Assembly: GCA_023396615.1 (NCBI GenBank)
Contig: JAEWVM010000079.1
Location: 1-19,745, forward strand
Reading direction: 5' to 3'
From: Spirochaetota bacterium
Lineage (GTDB): Bacteria > Spirochaetota > UBA4802 > JAFGJZ01
DNA length: 19,745 nucleotides
Part shown: piece by piece, positions 14,838-19,745 of the stretch
Layout of the letters: each line of letters opens with the position of its first letter
How positions within the stretch are numbered: position 1 is the stretch's first letter
Position numbers and translations under genes: made by a program
Notes under the pieces: generated by a model
Told to the model about the DNA's origin: nothing
What the model saw: the letters and a program-made list of their open reading frames with translations, nothing else
The model's database searches: none

Positions 14838-15769
14838 GGCACGTACCTGTATTCTATCAGTCCGTTATTTCCAGTAACCGAACCAAGCGGATTTTTGCCG
14901 AAAAATGAACCCATTCCTCCGAATATAAGATCAAGCGCGGAAGAATTCTCGTCATAAAGCGGCGCGTCAGCCGGAAGTTTTCCGAGCTCTTTCGCTTTTT
15001 TCACAGCATCCTGAAATGTACCTACAGAATCAACGAGTTTCATTTCAACTCCTCTTGAACCTGTAAACACTCTGCCGTCAGCGTATTGCTTAAAATCATC
15101 GATAGGAATATTTCTACCGAGAGAAACATCCTTAATAAACTGATTGTAACAGTTATCAATCAAATCCTGAAGAAGAGCTTTTTCTTCATCGGAAAGATCA
15201 CGTGACGAAGAAAGAATATCCTTGTATTTTCCGCTTTTAATTACATTCATCTTAATGCCGAGTTTCTCAAAAAGTCCCTTAAAGTTAGGAGCTGCTATAA
15301 TGACGCCGATTGAACCCGTCATCGTTCCCTGATTTGCAACAATATGATTCGCCGCAGATGAAATATAATATCCGCCCGAAGCCGCCATGTCTCCCATTGA
15401 TACCACAAGAGGTTTTTTCTGGCGAAGCTCCATAAGTTTCTGAAATATTTCCTGAGTAGCTGCAACAGTTCCCCCGGGAGAATCGACTCTTAAAACAACC
15501 GCCTTAATATTATCATTAGCTGCAAGCTGGTCGATGCGGGCTATAACCGCTTCATGCATTGACATTGACGCGAAATGACCCTCAGTGTCCGAGCTGATCA
15601 CTCCTGAAACTCTGACAACACCGACTCCCTGAGAGTCACTGATAGTAATATTTGAAGATGAAGCTGAAGTTTTCCTCTGCATGGAAGTATTAATCTGAAC
15701 TAGCGATAATACCATCGACATGAGAAGAAAAACCAAAATAGCCACCAGAATTTTTCTGTTTTTATCCAT
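14834..15769 (-). CDS. sppA: Signal peptide peptidase SppA (short form)
   Basis: A 311-residue membrane-anchored serine protease. One transmembrane helix lies at about 8-24; the rest faces the periplasm and contains a single SppA (S49) domain, as in the short Bacillus-type enzyme. VVLRVDSPGGTV and SMGDMAASGGYY give the substrate-binding strand and nucleophile Ser131; Lys183 in SGKYKDILS is 52 residues later, the spacing of the known Ser-Lys dyad. It should degrade leftover signal peptides and may serve envelope quality control. AAGGAG six bases before 15769 supports the start. It is the middle gene of a three-gene operon, 9 bases after the XRE-cupin gene and overlapping the Yip1-like gene. 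Confidence 0.95.
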   Translation of the reverse strand: MDKNRKILVAILVFLLMSMVLSLVQINTSMQRKTSASSSNITISDSQGVGVVRVSGVISSDTEGHFASMSMHEAVIARIDQLAANDNIKAVVLRVDSPGGTVAATQEIFQKLMELRQKKPLVVSMGDMAASGGYYISSAANHIVANQGTMTGSIGVIIAAPNFKGLFEKLGIKMNVIKSGKYKDILSSSRDLSDEEKALLQDLIDNCYNQFIKDVSLGRNIPIDDFKQYADGRVFTGSRGVEMKLVDSVGTFQDAVKKAKELGKLPADAPLYDENSSALDLIFGGMGSFFGKNPLGSVTGNNGLIEYRYVP

Positions 15770-15778
15770 ATAATCTCC

Positions 15779-16348
15779 TTATCTGTGTGAAAAAAACCAC
15801 GGTTTGCTGTCAACCCAAAGGACAACAGCTTTTTCCGCAGAGCTGTTTATTACGCGATGATTCTTATGTGATTCAAATGAAATTGAATCTCCCTCTTCCA
15901 TATCGTACCGTGAACCTTCGAGCTCAATTGTCAGTTTCCCTTTTATCAAGTAGGCGCATTCGTAGCCTTCATGAGAATACGGCTCTGCTCCTGTTGTTGA
16001 ACCTGCCGGAAATTCGATTAAAAGATATTCGAAATCATCAATGCCCTGACTTATAAGATAATGAGTAACGTCCCCGTCCGCAACAATCTTTTTGTGAAAA
16101 GACTTTTTTGTCAGAGGAGACACCGGCGCTTTTACATTTGACTCAAACAAAGCTCCGATTGAAACATCAAAATAATCAGCAATAGCCTTAAGTGTAGTCA
16201 AAGAAGGAGAAGCTTTGCCGTTTTCAATCTGTGAAAGAAGACTCGGTGTAACATTGGTCTTTTCTGAAAGCTCTTTTAGAGTTACCCTTCTGTTTTCACG
16301 GTAAAGTTTAATTTTTCTGCCGAGTGCGGCAACTATTTCATCTGCCAT
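15779..16348 (-). CDS. XRE-family regulator with C-terminal cupin domain
   Basis: A 189-residue transcription factor. An N-terminal helix-turn-helix of the HTH_3 type spans about 10-64, with TLKELSEKTNVTPSLLSQIE as the core. A cupin_2 domain follows (about 110-185), with PYSHEGYECAYLIKG, MEEGDSISFESHKNHRV and VLWVDSKPWFF. This is the common architecture of repressors that sense a small ligand in the cupin barrel. The ligand is unknown; a metal or polar metabolite is inferred from family. GAGG sits about seven bases before the ATG. It leads the operon with sppA and the membrane protein and diverges from glgX across 156 bases, so it could regulate its own operon or glgX. Confidence 0.92.
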   Translation of the reverse strand: MADEIVAALGRKIKLYRENRRVTLKELSEKTNVTPSLLSQIENGKASPSLTTLKAIADYFDVSIGALFESNVKAPVSPLTKKSFHKKIVADGDVTHYLISQGIDDFEYLLIEFPAGSTTGAEPYSHEGYECAYLIKGKLTIELEGSRYDMEEGDSISFESHKNHRVINSSAEKAVVLWVDSKPWFFSHR

Positions 16349-16446
16349 CCGAAACCTCTTTCACCTTTCTTTCAAACACACATTATTTTACAATTTCTTT
16401 TTATTGCAGAGAATAAAAATAAGAGCTGATGTAAACCAAAAAAGTC

Positions 16447-16474
16447 TTGCCATTATTATATATCAATATAGAAT
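16447..16474 (+). promoter_or_regulatory. Candidate sigma-70 promoter of glgX
   Basis: TTGCCA (16447-16452), 16 bases, then TAGAAT (16469-16474): both boxes match four or five of six consensus positions. The start of transcription would be near 16481, leaving a short leader with AAGGG before the ATG at 16505. A short inverted repeat, GGTT-GTCCA-AACC (16480-16492), sits just at the predicted start and could be an operator. Confidence 0.5.
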
Positions 16475-16504
16475 CATACGGTTGTCCAAACCAAAGGGAT
16501 TACA

Positions 16505-18643
16505 ATGACGAAAAACAGAGTTCAGCTGCCGGGATATCCTCTGCCCCTTGGAGCAAGAATCACAAACAAAGGCGTTCAATTTTCGCTCTTTTCCCGCCAT
16601 GCGACGGATGTCTCTCTTATTCTCTTTGATACATCTGAGCCCGGTTCGCCTTTTGAAGAAATTAAGCTCGACAAAGAACTCAACAAAACAGGCGACATCT
16701 GGCATGTCTGGATTGAAGGAATCAATGAAGGACAGCTCTACGGATACAAAATTGACGGACCGTACAATCCCGAAAAAGGCCACCGCTTCAATAAACACAA
16801 GCTGCTGCTTGATCCTTACGCGCGCGCCGTCAGCGGAAATTTTGACTGGGTACTTTCTGATCCACGAGGATATGACGCAGACAGCCAGTTTAAAGACGCA
16901 ATTTATTCAACCAAAGACAGTTCCGCCGGTGCTCCGAAGTCAATCGTCATCAATCACGAATTCGACTGGTTTGACAGGCCTCTTAAAATTGCTTTAACGG
17001 ATACAATTATATACGAAACCCATGTAAAAGGTTTTTCATTTCACGAAAGCTCATCAGTATACTCGCCCGGAACATATAAAGGGCTGACTGAAAAAATTCC
17101 TTATCTAAAAGATCTTGGAATTACTGCCGTCGAACTTCTTCCGATTCAGGAATTCGATGAAAATGAAAATATCCGTAAAAATCCCCGGACAGGGGAAAAG
17201 CTTAAGAACTACTGGGGCTACAGCACTATGAGTTTTTTTGCTCCGAGAGGACGTTACTCTTCCAAAGGTGCTCTCGGCGAACAGTTCTACGAATTCAAGG
17301 AAATGGTGAGAGATTTTCACAATGCCGGTATCGAAGTTTTTCTTGATGTAGTATTCAATCATACGGCAGAAGGAGATCAGACCGGTCCGACCATGTGCTT
17401 CCGCGGCATCGACAATTCAATTTACTATATGCTCGAAAGCGACAAACGCTATTACAAAAACTATTCCGGATGCGGAAATACTTTCAACTGCAATAATCCG
17501 ATAGTGCGCGAATTTATTATAGACTGCCTGAAATACTGGGTAATCGAAATGCATGTTGACGGTTTCAGATTCGATCTCGCTTCCATTCTCGGCAGAGACC
17601 AGGAAGGAAATATTCTAAAGAATCCTCCGCTGATAGAACGCATCGAATCGGATCCGATTCTAAGAAGTACCAAAATTATTGCCGAAGCATGGGACGCAGC
17701 CGGAGCATACCAGGTGGGACACTTCCCGGGAAGATGGGCTGAATGGAACGGCAAATTCAGAGACGACGTAAGAAGATTCTGGAGAGGTGACGCCGGCACA
17801 GCAGGAGCATTCGCTACAAGAATAACCGGAAGCTCAGATCTATATTCAACTGAAGAACGATCTCCCCTTCACAGCATTAATTTCATAACCGCTCACGACG
17901 GATTCACTTTGCGCGACCTGGTTTCATTCAAGAACAAGCATAACGAAGAAAACGGCGAAAACAATGCGGACGGCGAAAACAACAACATTAGCATGAACTT
18001 CGGCATTGAAGGAAACGACGTTACTCCTTTCATTGAAAAAGAAAGACGTCAAATGATAAAAAATTATTTCGCTTCACTTCTTTTAAGTCAGGGAGTTCCG
18101 ATGATTCTGGCTGGTGATGAATTCTGCCGTACGCAGAAAGGAAATAATAACGCATACTGTCAGGACAATGAAATATCATGGCTCAACTGGAAACTGCTTG
18201 AAACGAACCAAGAGATGTTTAATTTCGTTAAATCGCTCATTGCGTTCCGCAAAAGGCACACTTCCCTCAGACGGAAGAAATTTCTTACAGGCGGAAATTC
18301 GCCTTATGAGTCTTCTCCTGATATTTCATGGCACGGAACAACACCCGGCAAACCAGACTGGACAGATGAAACAGGTTTTATTGCATGTCTTATCAACGGA
18401 TTTTATTCGATACAGGACTTCACAAGCCAGGACGCCGACATATTTATGGCATTTAATTCATCAAAATTCAACAGAAACACAAATCTTCCGGAATCACCTA
18501 ACGGCGGCTCATGGAAAAGAATAATGGACACTTCACTTGAAAGCCCCGACGATTTCTGCCTTGAATGTTCAGCACGGATAACCGAAAATAAATATCTTGT
18601 AAAACGTTATTCATCTGTTCTATTTATTTCTGAAAGAAATTAA
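16505..18643 (+). CDS. glgX: Glycogen debranching enzyme (GlgX type, GH13)
   Basis: A 712-residue GH13 enzyme of the isoamylase/GlgX group, the usual length. An N-terminal CBM48-like domain (about 10-150) carries ARITNKGVQFSLFSRHATDV; the catalytic barrel follows. GH13 motifs are DVVFNHTAEGDQTG (region I, 281-294), VDGFRFDLAS with the nucleophile Asp357, IIAEAWDA with the acid/base Glu394, and ITAHDGFT with Asp465. It should hydrolyse alpha-1,6 branches of glycogen limit dextrin in the cytoplasm. The neighbouring genes are not glycogen genes, so it stands as a single unit. Transcription probably starts at the promoter just upstream; AAGGG precedes the ATG. It ends three bases from the stop of the convergent TPR gene, with no terminator between. 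Confidence 0.95.
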   Translation: MTKNRVQLPGYPLPLGARITNKGVQFSLFSRHATDVSLILFDTSEPGSPFEEIKLDKELNKTGDIWHVWIEGINEGQLYGYKIDGPYNPEKGHRFNKHKLLLDPYARAVSGNFDWVLSDPRGYDADSQFKDAIYSTKDSSAGAPKSIVINHEFDWFDRPLKIALTDTIIYETHVKGFSFHESSSVYSPGTYKGLTEKIPYLKDLGITAVELLPIQEFDENENIRKNPRTGEKLKNYWGYSTMSFFAPRGRYSSKGALGEQFYEFKEMVRDFHNAGIEVFLDVVFNHTAEGDQTGPTMCFRGIDNSIYYMLESDKRYYKNYSGCGNTFNCNNPIVREFIIDCLKYWVIEMHVDGFRFDLASILGRDQEGNILKNPPLIERIESDPILRSTKIIAEAWDAAGAYQVGHFPGRWAEWNGKFRDDVRRFWRGDAGTAGAFATRITGSSDLYSTEERSPLHSINFITAHDGFTLRDLVSFKNKHNEENGENNADGENNNISMNFGIEGNDVTPFIEKERRQMIKNYFASLLLSQGVPMILAGDEFCRTQKGNNNAYCQDNEISWLNWKLLETNQEMFNFVKSLIAFRKRHTSLRRKKFLTGGNSPYESSPDISWHGTTPGKPDWTDETGFIACLINGFYSIQDFTSQDADIFMAFNSSKFNRNTNLPESPNGGSWKRIMDTSLESPDDFCLECSARITENKYLVKRYSSVLFISERN

Positions 18644-18646
18644 AAT

Positions 18647-19745
18647 CTATATTCTCATGTCTTCTCTGTATATTTCAAGCGAATACGGGATATTGTCATT
18701 AATGAGAGGCTCAACCTCTTCGGTTCTCTGCTTGAAAGAACGTCCGAGATTTACGCGCGAATATTCACTTTCAGTACCGAGTTTCTGAGCGTATTCAATC
18801 GACTTCCAGTATGCCAAACTCGATTTTGCCTCATTATTCTGAAGCTGGTAAACCGCACCAAGATTATTATAAGATGCGGCAAGAGTCTCATATACTTTGA
18901 TGTGACTTGTCGCACGGTTATCAACTTTTTTGATTCTGTCCGCATCAAGTTCAAAAATAGAAATGACTTTCGTATACTGAGCCTTTGCAGAATCAAGATT
19001 ATTAAGCCTGAGAAAAACATTTCCGAGAGAAAACATCAATTCAGGCGATCTCGCGAAATCATCATAAAGATTCATCCACTGGGAAAGCGCATCCTCATAA
19101 AGGCGGTTCATGTAATAAATGCGGCCGAGATTATAATGAAGCTCGGAAGATTCATATTCATTATCGAGCGCCTTCTGATACTTGTTCTGCGCGATTGAAT
19201 AATTTTCCATTTTGTCTTCGAGTCTGTCGACGTCTTCGCTTTCAAGCGAGTCGAGATCGGTTTGTTCGAGCTTGATCTTGTCAAAGAAATAATAGAAAAG
19301 ATTTCCTTCAAGAGCGTAAGTCTTTCCGATCGATTCGGTTTCTTTGTAAAATTCTTCGTAAGTGAATTCAGGCTGAGTCTGATATGCGCTCTCGGCGGCA
19401 CGAAGATATTTATATGATTTAACGGGATCTTTCGTCATATAATAAAATTCACCGAGAAGAGCGAGCGCGCCGAAATACTTCTCATTCTTTTTTTCAGCGT
19501 GATCAAGCGCTGTAAAAAGATAATTCTCAGCAAGCTTCGGATTTCTCTGCAAAATAGCCATTTTCGCATACTGAAGATATAAAGGAGGATAATTCGCATC
19601 ACGTTTCTTCAAAGCCTTAAGTATATCAGCGACAACAGGAAAAGGATTATCATCAGAATCTTTGAGTCGCGGTGACTGAATTCCGAAATCAATTCTGACA
19701 TTATTCTTTTCGTCTGCCTTTTTGCTCATCACATACCATGCGGCC
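18647..19745 (-). CDS. TPR-repeat protein (partial, N-terminus probably beyond right edge)
   Basis: The visible part, about 366 residues, is built of tetratricopeptide repeats: PPLYLQYAKMAILQRNPKLAENYLFTAL, YFGALALLGEFYYMTKDPVKSYKYL, SELHYNLGRIYYMNRLYEDAL, PELMFSLGNVFLRLNNLDSA and AASYNNLGAVYQLQNNEAKS. It ends with IPYSLEIYREDMRI, a tail I associate from memory with treponemal TPR proteins. There is a GTG at 19732 and an ATG at 19729, but no ribosome site precedes either. The frame stays open to the window edge and reads ...AAWYV just before MSKKADEK, like the end of a membrane helix followed by basic residues. The true start therefore probably lies outside the window, in an anchored protein whose TPR part binds partners. 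Confidence 0.75.
   Translation of the reverse strand, partial: AAWYVMSKKADEKNNVRIDFGIQSPRLKDSDDNPFPVVADILKALKKRDANYPPLYLQYAKMAILQRNPKLAENYLFTALDHAEKKNEKYFGALALLGEFYYMTKDPVKSYKYLRAAESAYQTQPEFTYEEFYKETESIGKTYALEGNLFYYFFDKIKLEQTDLDSLESEDVDRLEDKMENYSIAQNKYQKALDNEYESSELHYNLGRIYYMNRLYEDALSQWMNLYDDFARSPELMFSLGNVFLRLNNLDSAKAQYTKVISIFELDADRIKKVDNRATSHIKVYETLAASYNNLGAVYQLQNNEAKSSLAYWKSIEYAQKLGTESEYSRVNLGRSFKQRTEEVEPLINDNIPYSLEIYREDMRI

Noticed and set aside
16548..16997. Plus-strand second frame of 149 codons within glgX
   Set aside because: Overlaps the CBM48-like region of glgX, serine-rich and motif-free, no ribosome site.
1..19745. CRISPR arrays, insertion sequences, tRNA or rRNA genes, attachment sites
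   Set aside because: No regularly spaced repeats, transposase motifs, cloverleaf-like segments or rRNA-like sequence were found on reading the gaps.

Overview
The window looks like a chromosomal stretch from a moderately A+T-rich, diderm (outer-membrane) bacterium. It carries secreted and periplasmic proteins, one small protein that could be an outer-membrane barrel, an RsbV/RsbW/RsbU-type partner-switching operon, a zinc-ribbon (four-Cys) ribosomal protein L28, SppA, GlgX and a TPR protein. My best guess for the lineage is Spirochaetota (Treponema-like). This rests on the overall gene style and on a remembered resemblance of the TPR protein's C-terminus to treponemal proteins. I could not test it, and other diderm phyla remain possible.

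Layout. Positions 1-1312 (minus strand) hold an A+T-rich accessory cassette: a MNT nucleotidyltransferase, an overlapping HEPN protein, and a PD-(D/E)XK nuclease-like protein that runs off the left edge. Positions 1472-7026 (minus) hold a signalling operon: an unrecognised helical protein, a STAS anti-anti-sigma factor, an RsbW-like kinase and a 995-aa membrane phosphatase with a very large extracytoplasmic part. They are followed by an exported class-B1-like metallo-beta-lactamase-fold protein whose first zinc-binding His is a Gly. Next, on the plus strand, come a short coding remnant and an exported WD40-like propeller protein. That gene ends at a long perfect hairpin shared with the convergent gene.

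Positions 8508-12357 (minus) encode exported or degradative functions: a transglutaminase-like protein, a secreted protein with beta-trefoil lectin repeats and a papain-type protease domain, and a small barrel-like envelope protein. Positions 12667-14215 hold a small DUF2809-type membrane protein, a PolB-type 3'-5' exonuclease and rpmB with a strong terminator. Positions 14220-16348 (minus) form a compact operon: an XRE-cupin regulator, sppA and a Yip1-like membrane protein. glgX (plus) is divergent from that operon, with a recognisable promoter. A TPR protein gene converges on glgX and runs off the right edge.

How it fits together: most of the centre is envelope and stress biology. A membrane phosphatase would relay an external signal through STAS/kinase switching to a sigma factor encoded elsewhere, with exported hydrolases around it. 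The most unusual items are the MNT-HEPN-nuclease triad, the B1 lactamase-fold protein with the altered zinc motif, the partner switch with an unknown leading protein, and the lectin-papain protein. No tRNA, rRNA, insertion sequence, CRISPR array or origin was recognised.
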